Positions 21,555 to 32,282 of a stretch of 64,000 nt of DNA are shown here, in pieces. Each line of letters begins with the position of its first letter. The first letter of the stretch is position 1. The notes under the pieces were generated by a model, which had not been told where the DNA came from, made no database searches, and saw nothing but the letters and a program-made list of their open reading frames with translations. The DNA is from Carettochelys insculpta (lineage: Eukaryota; Chordata; Testudines; Carettochelyidae): contig NC_134160.1 in NCBI RefSeq assembly GCF_033958435.1, positions 13,627,001 to 13,691,000 on the forward strand. The letters run 5' to 3'. The translations under genes were made by a program, and so were the position numbers.

Positions 21555-23880
21555 TGGCTCCTCCTGGTGGCTGCCTCGCCCCACGTAGAAACCTACGTGT
21601 GGGCATTGGCACAGGTGGTGGGGCCCGCGGCCGTGGTGGTGGCCTCTCAGATGTTTGGGAAGATTGTCTTCTTCCTGGCTTCGGAGGCCGCCACCCAGGA
21701 GGTGATGGAGAGGGGCTTGGCGGTAGGGGGCGTGCACATGTCCCTGGAGCCGCTGGAAGACCTGGGTGTGCGGGTGGTGTTCTCCGTTCCGCCCTTCCTC
21801 CCCAACTCCACCCTTTTGCCTTTCCCCACTGTCCTGGGCCGGCCTCTGTCGGTCCTGAGCCCCCTCCTCCCAGGCTGCAAGGACCCCGCCCTCCGGCATG
21901 TGCTTTCCTTCCGCCGGCAGGCTCGAGTACAACTGTTGCCAGCAGCAGCACAGGGCGGGGTTGCCCAGGAGGGGGCTATACTGGTGCCCTACCAAGGGGA
22001 CCAGTACCAGGTCTTTTACTCCCTGGGGGAGGCCTGGTGCTTCGTGTGCCGGGCGGTGGGGCACGTCCAGAGGGATTGCCCCCTGGCCTGGTGTGAAGAG
22101 GAGCCCGGGACCCCCTCCGACCTGGGGGGGGGGGGCAATCAGCCACAAGACCAGTGGCACCCTGACTGCGACAGGCCCTGGAACCGCCCCTCCTCCTCTC
22201 GTCCCGGAGGGACCCATCGCTGCTTGGGCATCGGATGGTGTCCGAACTGGTGGTGCCGGGCAAGAAGAAGCATCAGCCAGCGCCCGAGCGGCCACAAGAG
22301 CTGGGCCCGCGGAGGAGAGGGAGGCAGGGCTGGCAGCAGGACCTGGGCAGGGCCCACCCCAGGGCGGGCTGTCCTGTCCCCCTGCTGTCCCGGGCCCTCC
22401 TTTCCTCCCTCCCTTGCCACCTCAATGCCCTGGCCCTTCCTCCTCTGCCACCCAGCCCCCCTCCTCAGAGGACTGGGTGCTGGTAGCGGGAAAAAGAAAA
22501 GAAAGGAGTGCGCGTGACCGGCACCCCACCCTGTCGGAGGATGGGGTAGGCGTGCCCCGCAAGGCACCAAAAAGAGCCGACAGCCCCAGTCCACCTGCCG
22601 AACCCCCCGGCCACTGACCACCTGCCGGGGGTGGCTGCGGTCACCGCGGCAGCCACAAAGGACACCGCCCCTTCTGCCCCAGAGCTGGAGCCTCAAAAAA
22701 CAGAGACCGCCTCCGTTGGCCACTCGCCCTCCTCCAACACCCATCCGGTCGCTGCCCAGCTTGCCCCTGTGGAGCGTCCGGAGGAGGTAAGCCTCAGCCT
22801 CGCCTTCCTCTCGCAGGAGGTTGAGGCCCTGGGTCTCACCCCCCGGTGGCCCTGGATGCTGACGGCCTTCTATTGGAGGCCTGCGGGCCATCCCTCTACT
22901 CCCCACCCCTCTCACTCCCCCTCTCCCCGTCCATTAGCACCCCTTTAACTGCCACCCTTCCCTGCTCTGGGACTTTGTGGAGTGCGGCACCCCCCCCCCC
23001 CCCCCCCCCCCCAGTAGGGATGACCTCCCGGCAGGGGTCAGCCAGCCCCCAGACACCCCGGGAGAACCAGTGTTCCCATTATGCCCTCCCTCCCCTCTCA
23101 GACCCGAAGACCCTATCAACATTCCCATCACCCCCTCGGTGCCTGCCGCCGAGTGCGTGGGCACCTTCCCCTAACCCCAACTCCCCTTCCACCGACTGTG
23201 GAAGTTCCACCTCCTGAGATCCCCTCTGGTCCAATCCCAGGCCCAACTCCCACCCTGGCCCCCCCTCAACCCCCAACCCTGCTCCCCTCTCCAACCAATG
23301 TCCCATCATAAAACATGCAACCCTCCCCCTGCCAGGCCCTCCCCTTCCCCCTCTTCTGCCACTCCCGCCCCTTCCTCCTCCCTCTGCTCCCCCTCCACCC
23401 CCACCCTCCCCTTCCAACCCCCATCCTCCCCACCTTCACCCTTCCCCCCCTCCCCTCAACACTTGTCCACCCATCTCCGCCCCCGAGGCTGTGATCGCTC
23501 GGGAGGTCTCTGCTGCACCGCCCTCTCCCAGCACCTCCCTCTGCTGCCTCCATCCCTCCCAAACCTAGACCCCACTCCCTGCTTCAGCTTCTTTTCTGGC
23601 TGCGGGGCCCATAAGAAAATGGGGCTGACAGGTCCCCAGCACCCTGAAACCTCAGCACCCCATGCACTAGCGGGCAAGATACACCAGTTCTCGGAGAACA
23701 TTCGCGGGTCCAAGAACAAGGTCCCTCTCACCCTCCAGCGCTGGGGTGACCTCCACACCATCCTAGAGTCCATGAGGGCCCTTTTAAAAGGGGGCAAGGG
23801 GACTGGGAGGAGGGACGCTGCGGCTTACCAACAGGCCCGTAGCTTCCGCGATGCCTTAATTACTTTCTGCGTAGCCCCAC
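21555..23880 (+). pseudogene. Tx1-group ORF1 (gag-like, CCHC) and proline-rich tail, copy 1
   Basis: This is an RNA-binding gag-like protein. The frame at 21414-22517 carries HVETYVWALAQVVGPAAVVV, FGKIVFFLASEAATQEVMER and a single CCHC knuckle, CFVCRAVGHVQRDC (C-x2-C-x4-H-x4-C), near 22040. After the knuckle the reading frame changes; the continuation lies in the frame 21898-22617 (GGGAISHKTSGTL and onward). A run of 23 C (22990-23012) and extreme proline content follow. A last recognisable block, IHQFSENIRGSKNKVPLTLQRWG with a helical tail, ends near 23880. The ancestor resembles ZCCHC3-like ORF1 proteins. Confidence 0.78.
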
Positions 23881-23928
23881 AGGGGCCATCAGTGCTCCCT
23901 CCGGCGAGGATCCTCCCCAGCCCTCCAA

Positions 23929-25038
23929 ATGGCGCTGCTCATCCTTTCCTCATTAAATGCCAGGGGCTGCGGGTCAGGTCTCCGCAGGTGCCGAGTGCTC
24001 TCCTTCCTCCGGGAGGGGGGGTACTCTGTCACCTTCTTGCAGGAGACCCACGCTACTCCAGCCACCGAGGCCAGCTGGTGGCTGGAGTGGGTAGACGGGG
24101 TCCACGTTAGTCACCTCTCGGCCCATCGGGCCGGGGTAGCGACCCTGTTCTCCCCAGACCTGCAGCCCGAGGTACTGGGGAGCATCGAGGTTGTGCCAGG
24201 CTGCCCCTCCACCTTGTCAATGTTTACGCCCCGACATCCAGCCCAGAGAGAACATCCTTCTTCCAGTAGGTGGCGGCCTTCCTTCACTCCATTGATCCTC
24301 GCAAGTGCCTGGTTGTCAGAGGGGATTTTAACTGCACCCTCGAGGAGGGGGACCATACGGGGACTGAGCAGTGCCAGGCCGCTGTGGATGTCCTCACGAA
24401 GCTCATCAATCGTCGCTCCCTGGTGGACATCTGGCGCAGCCACCACCTGGACAAAGACACTGTCTTCACCTACGTCCGAGTGGTGGGCCATAAATCCATA
24501 CACTCCCGGTTGGACCGCATCTACATTTCCCAACACCATCTGTCTCGGGCCCACTCCTCCAGTGTGCAGCCAGCCCCCTTCTCGGGCCACCACCTGGTGG
24601 CCGTGAAGGCTTCCCTCTCTCCAGGGAAGCGGGCTCGGCCTATTGGCATTTTAACAACAGGATGTGGGCTTCATGGCATCCTTCCGGGAGTTCTGGCTGG
24701 CCTGGCGCGGGCAACGGCACGCTTTGGTGTGGCGGTGGTGGGATCTTGGAAAGGTGCACGTGCGGCTCTTCTGCCACGACTATACCTGGGGGGCCAGCTG
24801 GTGATGGGATGCATTGATGGTCAGCTGGAAAGGGAGGTTCTTGAGCTGGAGAGGCATCTAGCCACCAGCACCAGAGATCCATCCCTCTGTGGCACGTATC
24901 AGGAGAAGAGGGACAAGGTCAGGGCCCTCGACGCCCTCTGGGCACAGGGGGCCTTGGTGAGGTCGCAAATCCAACTCCTTCGGCAGATGGACCGTGGCTC
25001 CTGCTTTTTCTACGCCCTGGAGAAAAAAAAAAGTGGTG
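23929..25038 (+). pseudogene. Tx1-group ORF2 endonuclease, copy 1 (frameshifted)
   Basis: ORF2 begins at 23929 with MALLILSSLNARG (first Asn), then FLQETHATPATEA (catalytic Glu). The middle of the domain lacks a segment present in copy 2 (the GRLLYLWVRVEG stretch) near 24200. The frame from 24270 continues with DPRKCLVVRGDFNCTLEEG (Asp, Asn) and VGHKSIHSRLDRIYIS, and ends with SGHHLVAV where a catalytic SDH would stand (Asp replaced by Gly). The linker continues to the LTR insertion at 25039. Confidence 0.82.
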
Positions 25039-26421
25039 TGTGAGAGCTGATGCCCAGGTGCCAGCTAAAGGTCCGGTGGGGCAAAGGGGGCAATGCCGCA
25101 CCAGCAGCCACGCTAAGCAGCCAGGGCAGGCTGGGTTCTTTGGTTTGCGTTTAGTTCAGGTACGGCAGCAAGAGGAAAATTACACTTATTAGAGGCTTTA
25201 ACAATTACTTTTCATTTATACAAAGATAGAAACAATTTAACTAAGAAGTGATTAAAGTATCACAAGTGTGAATTTTTGTTTATAACTTTAGTAGCAGTTA
25301 ATAAGAAACTGCTGGCAGCAATTTTTACAACAGAAGCAGCTGCCACGAGTAAAAGGGGTTTTTAAACTGACCAATTTTATGAATGAAACCAAGATGGCCG
25401 TCGAGTGAGTGACAGGATGATGATTTTCTTGTGGTTACTAATGTTTACAGAAGGTAATTGCTGACCGCAGCTTGCCAATTAAGGTAAGGACCCCCTGTGG
25501 TTTGACAGACAAGATAATGATTTTCTACAGTTCTATGTAAAAGGTAATGGCCAATCGCAGTTTTCTAATAGATCAAAGGGGTAAGTGAGTTTTAAAGATC
25601 AGATAAGGGCTTTCTGCGGTTTGACAAGCTAATGGCTTTTAGCAGCTTATAGCCAAAAACAGTTAGTACCTGCGGTTTTTAAAAGGGGAAGCAACACAAT
25701 TTAACTTAAGAAAAGTTCTAGACAAACTAGCTATCTTAAACTAATACAATTAATGTGTACACAAGAAAGGCACGTTGCAGGTGTGACTTTCACCCCTGCC
25801 TCTTAGGCCTGGTGGAACCAGAGTCTTTCCCTCAATTCCTATAGGAAAGAAGTGTAATACAGGTGTAATTCTTACCCCTGCCTCCTAGATCCAGTGTGAC
25901 CCAGAATCTTTCTCTCAATCCCTCGAGAAGTAGATATGAGCCAGGCATCCCCAGTCTCGGGAGTCAATACCAGACCTGGCCAGCAGGTGTAGGTGATTGG
26001 AGCTCAAAGGGGGTGGGCTGCCAAACCCCTCTTTATACCCCTTTGGTCATGTAGGCTTCTTCCTGGTCTCAAGTGGCCAATCAGGGAGGAATGTGTTTGA
26101 ACCCCAGGTTTCCCAGGGAAGGTGCAAGGCTCAATTTGCACCTGTGAATTGTGGACAATTGGGCACCTTTGGAGGTGATGAGTGGAGGTTCCCCGTTTTT
26201 CCTAGGGAAGTGATCAGGCGTGTCAATTACCAATATCAGCCAGAAGGGCGGCCATTAGCTAGCCCATTCACTGTCTGGTTTCTGCGTATCGTAGAGAGTC
26301 TGGGTTAGACAGCACACCTGTGTTCCCAGGGCATCAAAGGCTGCCTGTCTCCCTCTCTCTCAGTGGGGGGGGAGAAGAAGAAAAGCGCAAATGGGGGGGG
26401 GGGGGTTCATGTCTGGCTACA
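25039..26421 (-). mobile_element. Solo LTR, 1383 bp, inserted in the Tx1-group LINE
   Basis: The sequence starts TGTGAGAGC and ends GGCTACA, giving the TG...CA ends of an LTR. The flanks are TGGTG (25034-25038) and GGGTG (26422-26426); the uninterrupted site in copy 2 reads GGGTG, so this is a 5 bp target duplication with one mutation. No gag, pol or env sequence is present, which is expected after LTR-LTR recombination. Promoter-like elements on the minus strand (26029-26086) set the orientation. Inside are imperfect tandem repeats of about 75 bp (25770-25935) and a weaker series at 25390-25640. The family is not identified. Confidence 0.8.
26029..26086 (-). promoter_or_regulatory. LTR promoter: CCAAT and TATA boxes
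   Basis: Read on the minus strand, GATTGGCC (26076-26083 region) is followed about 40 bp later by GGGGTATAAAGAGG (about 26027-26040). Spacing and order are those of a Pol II retroviral-type promoter. This is the main evidence for the LTR's orientation. Confidence 0.6.
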
Positions 26422-26426
26422 GGGTG

Positions 26427-27480
26427 CAAAAAACACATCCTCTGCCTTCTTGTGGAGGATGGCACCACTCTTATGAATCCGACAGAGATGCGTGAGAGGG
26501 CTTGCACCTTCTACGCCACCCTTTTCTCCCTGGATCCAACTAACGCCGATGCCTGCAGGGCACTTTGGGACCAACTCCCTTCGGTCAGCACGGGGGACTG
26601 GGACCAGCTAGAGCTTTCTCTCACTCTAGCTGAGCTCTCGGAAGCCCTCCGTCTCATGCCCACCAACAAATCCCTGGCCATGGACGGGCTGACTGTGGAG
26701 TTTTACCGCATGTTTTGGGATGTCCTCGGCCCAGATCTGGTCAGCGTCTGGGGCAAAGCCTTGCAAGGCGGGGTTCTCCCCCTGTCGTGCAGGCAAGTGG
26801 TCCTCGTCCTGCTGCCTAAGAAGGGGGACCCCCATGACCTCAGGAACTGGCGTCCTATCTCGCTCCTCAGCTTTAGCAATAATCTTGTAGTCCGTGCTAT
26901 CTCCCGCTGCTTGGAGTCCATGCTGCAGGACATAGTTCACCCCGACCAGACCTACACTGTCCAGGGCCATACCATCTTCCACAATCTGTACTTGGTCCAG
27001 GATCTCTTAGAGCTTGGGTGTAGGGATGGCCCGTCATTCGCCCTCCTGTCCCTGGACCAGGAGAAGGCATTCGACAGGGTGGACCACGGGTATCTCCTGG
27101 GCACCCTGCAGGACTTCGGCTTCGGGCCCCACTTTGTTGGGTTTCTCCGGGTGCTGTACGCTGCCTCGGAGTGCATGGTCAAGCTCAACTGGACCCTGAC
27201 CGCTCCAGTCAGCTTTGGATGGGGAGTACGACAAGGCTGCCTGCTCTCAGGACAGCTCTACGCCCTGGCCATCGAGCCCTTTCTCTGTCTCCTTTGTCAA
27301 AGGTTGACAGGATTGGTTCTTCGGGAGCCGAGGCTGCAGCTGGTCCTGTCGGTGTACGCCGACGACATGCTACTCGCAGTCCAGGACCCGGGAGACCTGG
27401 TGCGGCTGGAGGCTTGCCAAGCTGTTACTCGGCAGCCTCCTCCGTCCGGGTCAACTGGGTCAAGAGCTCTGGCCTGGTGA
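26427..27480 (+). pseudogene. Tx1-group ORF2 reverse transcriptase, copy 1, first RT block
   Basis: The frame open from 26320 resumes ORF2 after the LTR. LMPTNKSLAMDGLTVEFYR comes first, then VVLVLLPKKGDPHDLRNWRP. FALLSLDQEKAFDRVDHGYL (motif A Asp) is followed by FGWGVRQGCLLSGQLYALAI (motif B). LSVYADDMLLAVQDP (motif C, YADD) is last. All polymerase motifs are intact. The frame ends at 27480 because of a shift compared with copy 2, and the C-terminal third of ORF2 is absent. Confidence 0.88.
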
Positions 27481-27504
27481 CTAAGGTGGACCCTGTCTCC
27501 CCAC

Positions 27505-28010
27505 AGATCCGGTGGAGATGCGCGAGAGGGCCTGCGCCTTCTACGCCACCCTTTTCTGCCTGGATCCGACTGGCGCCGATGTCTGCAGAGTGCTCAGGGA
27601 CCAACTCCCTTCAATCAGCGCAGGCGATCAGGACCAGCTGGAGCTCCCTCTCACTTTAGCCGAGTTCTCAGAAGCCCTCTGTCTCATGCCCACCAACAAA
27701 TCCCCGGGCATGGACATGCTGACAGTGGAGTTTTACTGTGTGTTTTGGGATATCCTCGGCTCAGACCTGCTCAGCATCTGGGCTGAGTCCTTACAAAGCG
27801 GGGTCCTCCCTTTATCCTGCAGGAGAGTCATGCTCGCCTTGCTGCCTAAAAAGGGGGACCTCTGTGACCTCAGAAACTGGCATCCCATCTCGCTTCTCAG
27901 CGCAGAGTACAAGATTATCACCAAAGCCATCTCCCTTCGCTTGGGGTCCGTGCTGCAGGACGTGGTCCACCCTGACCAGACCTACACCATCCCAGGCTGC
28001 ACCATCTTCC
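27505..28010 (+). pseudogene. Second, partial RT block in copy 1 (duplicated segment)
   Basis: The frame at 27512-28111 repeats the segment already present at 26488-26980. It carries MRERACAFYATLFCLDPTG, MPTNKSPGMDMLTVEFYC, LLPKKGDLCDLRNWHP and VVHPDQTYTIPGCTIF. It ends before motif A, so it has no catalytic centre. It is not identical to the first block and in places (NKSPGMD, AEYKIITKAI, VVHPDQTY) is closer to copy 2. It may therefore come from a second element rather than a recent tandem duplication. Confidence 0.82.
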
Positions 28011-28014
28011 AACT

Positions 28015-28131
28015 GGGTAGGCTTCCATCTGGGTCCCTGTTTTTCTCTTTTGTTGTCCCCTGCATTTGTTTGGGGCAGCAGTTTTTAGTGGGGGCCTCCC
28101 CATTGTCTTGAGAGGGGCCTTTTAGTCATGG
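28015..28131 (+). other. Tx1-group 3' UTR joined directly to the RT block (internal deletion)
   Basis: CAGTTTTTAGTGGGGGCCTCC and GAGAGGGGCCTTTTAGTCATGG match the 3' UTR of copy 2 at about 36920-36970 (GTTTTTAGTAGGTCCCCC, GAGAGGGGCCTTTTGGTCGTGG). About 2.2 kb of ORF2 (RT centre, C-terminal region) is absent between 28010 and this tail. Confidence 0.75.
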
Positions 28132-28228
28132 GCAGGCTGCAAGCACTACTTCATCCCACTACTCATTTAGACTAGTGTTAACTCAGGCAAATTTTTGATC
28201 ACTTCCATACGTAATGCTGACAGACCCA

Positions 28229-28303
28229 GGCTTTCAGCCCCAGGAATAAAACCTGCAAGTATAGGGTCTAAAGCCCTGCACTCTACCACATGAGCTAAAG
28301 GCC
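28229..28303 (-). pseudogene. tRNA-like sequence (SINE head or tRNA pseudogene)
   Basis: Read on the minus strand, 75 nt fold as a degenerate cloverleaf. The acceptor arm GGCCTTT pairs with GAAAGCC with one mismatch. The A-box-like TAGCTCATGTGGTAGAGTGC is followed by an anticodon stem AGGG/CCCT with loop CTTTAGA, and a T-arm-like GCAGGTTTTATTCC with a B box lacking the usual CG. The anticodon would be TTA, which is not a normal sense anticodon, so it is probably dead or the head of a tRNA-derived SINE. No A-rich tail is obvious. Confidence 0.5.
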
Positions 28304-29099
28304 AGGTGGGTCTCAGCCAAGCCTGTAGAGCAGAGACTTCACTCACCCCAGATGAGGTCTTAGTGCCTCTGGGTACTACACACATAACATTTAAATGTTA
28401 GCTACAGCATGACCAAAATGAAGCTGTGCTAGAAAATACCATAGCATTACAAGCAATATCATATCAACAACTAAACCTTAAGGGTCAGCTTTATTAAGCT
28501 TATTCTTTTTCATATCACAGCAGCAGAGCTGCCATCAAAATTGCTCGTATTTGTTAGCCATTGTTTTCAGACTCTCCTGGGAGTGGTAATACACTGTGTT
28601 TCTCCATACACAGAACAGCAAATAGTGAGACAAAGTCAGTCCCGTTCCTGGGCCTCGGGTCTCCATTCAGTCCATTAGGACCATTTAAGGGCCCTGTTAG
28701 GCAAGGAGTGGTCAGGGGAACCTAACCCAACCCAACCTAACCCCTGCCTACTCATGCCAGGTTCCAGCCCATGGACCCTGTGCAGCTGCCAGTGGGAGGA
28801 GCCAACTCCCTTGGCACAGCAGCTCTCTTCCCTGGGCCACTTCCCCAGACAATTCACCCTGATACCTTCTCCAGGCTGTAGCAGTCACAGGTCCCCACTC
28901 TTGATCTGTAGAAGCTCCCACTCTCCCTCTGATCTCTGGTGTTCCTGCTGCTCTCCACAGCTCCTCACAAACCTGTTGTCTCTCACTGCTCCTGTCTGCT
29001 TGCATCTCTGCTCACCTCTCACTGCCCTTTCCACTGTGAAGGGTTTTAAAGTCCTCTTATTACTCCAGCCATTGGGGCCAGCTGACCTTAATTAGGCTG
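28304..29099. other. No gene recognised
   Basis: Ordinary-looking sequence with a short AACCCAACCTAACCC-like stretch near 28725-28742 that is too irregular to be telomeric. Open frames have no recognisable motif. Confidence 0.4.
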
Positions 29100-30352
29100 A
29101 GCCATCTCCCACCCAGATGCCTCTGATTGCCTTACCGGCCCTTCTGCTTGGCTGTGGGTGCTCCAGGCAGGAAGCCGGAGGCCCCCGGGAGGCTCCAGCA
29201 GGGCTGCTGCCGCTGCCATGGGACCCCCCAGCCCCCCACGGTTGGAAGGCGAGGTGCAGGGAGCCAGACAGCCTGACTGCCTGGAACCCCTGCAGGGCTG
29301 TCTCCCCCCTCCCCTTCTCTGTGGTCAGCTTCCCTCCTGCTTTGGGCAGGTAGGCTGCTTCTTTCTCCCCCCACTCCTCCACCCTTCCAGCTAGTCCTCT
29401 CAGGAGTGGGTGGAGGGTGGGGGACTCTTGCCCCCTGTCCTTTAGCAGGGGGGTCCCCCCTCCTCCTTTCCATCTTTTGGGGGGGGGAAAACTGCTGGCC
29501 CCCCATTTGGGCCCACTCTTCATCCAGCAGCTGCTGCATCCTCACCACCTGGGAAAGGTAAGGGGCTTTCTTAAAGTGACAGTTGGGCTCCCTCCATAGC
29601 CTCCTGTGGAGTGGCTTGGGGAGGGGTGAGCTTGGGCGGGGCCCCTCTTCACCGGGGCTCCAGAGGGGCCGCTGCATAGCCAGGGGTGGGGTGTTAGGGC
29701 ATGGCCCCTGCCCCACCCCTGCAGCCAGCCCCTGCCCCACCCCTGCAGCCACCCCCTGCCACTGCCCTCCCCACACCCAGCTACCGCCGGGGCCTCCCCC
29801 TGGGCCCCACTTCTAACCAGCTGCCCCTTCCTTCTCCCCCTGGTTTCTTGAGGCTCTGCAGCAGCTGCTGTGGACCCAACCCTCAGGCGCACGTGGGCAC
29901 ACCCCTCCCCCCATTACCCCCCCCCGTTCCCCCTAGGTTGGCTGTGCCACCCCCCTCCCCCCCTATTTTTGTTTTACCTAAGCGCCTGAGGCCCCCGCAC
30001 GCACACACGCAGTTTGATCTGTCACATCCCAGTGCAGAAACAGGAGCCATCTTACCATCTTGTGCTGGGAGTTGTGGCCACTTTTGTGTTCTTCTCCCCC
30101 TGACCTCACTCCCCTTGCCCTGCCCTTCCCCCATCTGACTGGGTCCTCAGCCCAGCCAGTGGGGGAGGGGCAGCCATGCCTCACCCCTTCCTTCCCCTCC
30201 ACTATCCTCCCCCTCCCCTGCTCTTTCTTAAAGGCCCCCACCCCCAACAAACCCCTTCCTTTCTAAACCCACCAATATGACCCCCACGCCCACTGGAGGG
30301 TCATCTGGTGACCCCCCCCCTCCCCTCCACTGTCACCCCTCCTATCCCTGAA
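29100..30352 (+). other. GC-rich leader upstream of Tx1-group ORF1
   Basis: This pyrimidine-rich, GC-rich stretch directly precedes the ORF1 start at 30353 and is probably its 5' UTR/promoter, though copy 1 is truncated and cannot confirm the left end. A 24 bp direct repeat, GCCCCTGCCCCACCCCTGCA-type, occurs twice at about 29704-29752. Long proline-rich frames on both strands follow from composition. Confidence 0.45.
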
Positions 30353-32282
30353 ATGGCGGCCCACTCGTCCAGGGCTGCCCAGAACTCTACCGCCATGTCA
30401 GCCGAGGGTGCAGGCGCAGGCTCCGGAACTCCTACTGCCTCCGCTGCGGCATCCTCCGGCAACCCAACCCCGAACCCACCCCCCCAAAAGGGCAGGAAGT
30501 GCCAGGGGAAAAGAAAGGGCAAGAGACCCGCCCAGAAGGCCAAACCTCCTGCGGCAGGGACTCTCACACAGGCTGCAAAAATACCCGCTGCAGCCCCCCC
30601 TTCTTCCCTCCCCCCGGCTCCCTCCACTGCTCCTGGGGGCCCTGACCTCTCGGCCACCAGGTTGTACGCCCAGACGGCGGCTGCTGCCCCGCACTCTGCT
30701 CCTTCCGCCTCCAGCGGGACTACCATCCCCAATGGTCGCGGCCCCCTCCCCACACTCACCAGGAGGCACGGAGTACGCTGCCTCCTGGTGTCTGCCTTGC
30801 CCCACGTGGAGACCTATGTGCAGGCGTTGGCACAGGTAGTGGGGCCCGCGGCCATGGTGGCGGCCTCCCGGATGTTTGGGAAGATTGTTTTCTTCCTGGC
30901 TTCAAAGGCCACTGCCCAGGAGGTGGTGGAGAGAGGCCTGGCGGTTGGGGGCGTGCACGTGCCCCTGGAGCCGCTCGAAGACCTGGGCGTGCAGGTGATC
31001 TTTTCATCTGTCCCACCCTTCCTTCCCAACTGTGCCCTTATGCCATTCCTCACTGCCCTGGGCCAGCCTTTGTCGGTCCTGAGTCCCCTCCCCCTAGGCT
31101 GTAAAGACCCCGCCCTAAGGCATATGCTCTCCTTCCGAAGGCAGGCCTGGGTCCAACTGCCGCCAGCGGCAGCACAGGGCAGGGTGGCCCAGGAGGGGAC
31201 TATACTGGTGCCCTATCAAGGGGCCCAGTACCGGGTCTTTTATACGCTGGGGGAGGCCCGGTGCTTTGTGTGTCGGGCAGTGGGGCACAGCCGGAGGGAT
31301 TGCCCCCTGGCCCGGCACGAAGAGGAGCCTGGGACCTCCTCTGACACGGGGTGGCATCAGCCATGAGATCGGCGGCGCCCCAACCGCGACAGGCCCTGGA
31401 ACCGCCCCTCCTCTTTTCGTCCCAGACGGATCCATTGCCGCTCGGGTGTCGGAGGGCGCCCAGCTGCATGGTGCTGGGCAAGAAGAAGCAGGCGCTGACG
31501 CGCGAGGGGGCACAAGAGCTGGGCCCGCGGAGGAGAGGGAGGCAGGGCCGGCAGCAGGACCAGAAGAGGGCCCACCCCAGGGCGGGTCGCCCCTCTCCCT
31601 TGCCACCCTGCCCCCCTCTTCCCTCCCTCCCTCCTTGTCAGCTCTGTCCCCTGGCCCCTCCTCCTCTACCGCCCATCCCACCTCCTCGGAGGGCTGGGTG
31701 CTGGTGGGGGGGAAGCGGAAGAAAAGGCGTGCACGCACCCGGCACCCCACCCCGTCGGAGGACGGGGTGGACGTGCCGCGCAAGGCACTTAAGAGAGCTG
31801 CCAGCCCTGATCCATCTGTGAAACCCCCGGCTACCGACCATCTGTTGGGGGTGACGGAGGCCGCCGTGGCGGCGGCAGAAAAAGACATCATCTCCGCCCT
31901 GGAGCCAGCGCCCAAGGAGGCTGAGACGACCTTTTCTGCGCCCATGCCCTCCTCCGACACCCCTCCAGCTGCTATTCAGACCGCTGTTGCGGAGCGGCCG
32001 GAGGAGGTGGTCCCCAGCCTTGCCCTCCTCTCACAAGAGGTCGAGGTCCTGGGCCTCACCCCGGTGGCCTGGGACGTAGACGGCCTACTACTGGAGGCCT
32101 GTGGGCTGTCCATTCACTCTCCACCCCCCCCCCCTCCCCCCCCACCAGCGATCTCCCAACTGCCACCTCCCTCTGCTTTGGGTAGTCTCAGGGGGCGACC
32201 CCCCACTTTAACTAGGAACAACCTCCCAGTGGAGGTCGGCCAGCCCCTGGACGTCCCAGAGGAATCAGTGTTGCCCCTGTAA
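30353..32282 (+). pseudogene. Tx1-group ORF1 (gag-like, CCHC), copy 2
   Basis: This is an RNA-binding gag-like protein. The start is taken at MAAHSSRAAQNSTAMSAEG; an upstream in-frame ATG at 30308 is less likely given its composition. A low-complexity Ala/Pro/Lys region is followed by HVETYVQALAQVVGPAAMVA, then FGKIVFFLASKATAQEVVER. The single CCHC knuckle CFVCRAVGHSRRDC lies near 31264-31305. A frameshift at about 31310-31366 moves the reading frame, which continues to 32282 with SQEVEVLGLTPVAWDVDG and a polyproline run. Compared with copy 1 this copy keeps about 150 more N-terminal residues. Confidence 0.82.

Larger units (their letters stand above)
21535..28131 (+). mobile_element. Tx1/L1-group LINE, rearranged copy 1
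   Basis: This copy aligns with copy 2 (30353-37054) from about 21555 (matching 30800) onward, so about 450 bp of ORF1 is missing at its 5' end. It holds ORF1 with a CCHC knuckle, a proline-rich linker, an endonuclease, a solo LTR inserted at 25039-26421, an RT block, a second copy of the RT N-terminal part (27505-28010), and then a jump to the 3' UTR (28015-28131). Many frameshifts are present. Group assignment rests on the L1-like RT and zinc-finger arrangement and is from memory. Confidence 0.85.

Noticed and set aside
21535..22915. Long minus-strand frames opposite Tx1-group ORF1
   Set aside because: They are shadows of the CCHC-containing ORF1 on the plus strand, repeated in copy 2 in the same relation.
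28131..28303. Site-specific insertion of the Tx1-group LINE at a tRNA
   Set aside because: Some Tx1-group lineages target tRNA genes, but the tRNA-like sequence lies about 98 bp past the 3' end and copy 2 has no tRNA beside it.
28716..28745. CCTAACCC-like stretch resembling an interstitial telomere repeat
   Set aside because: Units are irregular (CCCAACCCAACCTAACCCC) and too few to support a TTAGGG array.
29092..30266. Many long open frames in the GC-rich leader before Tx1-group ORF1
   Set aside because: Open frames occur in nearly all six phases because stop codons are rare in GC-rich pyrimidine tracts; no motif is present.
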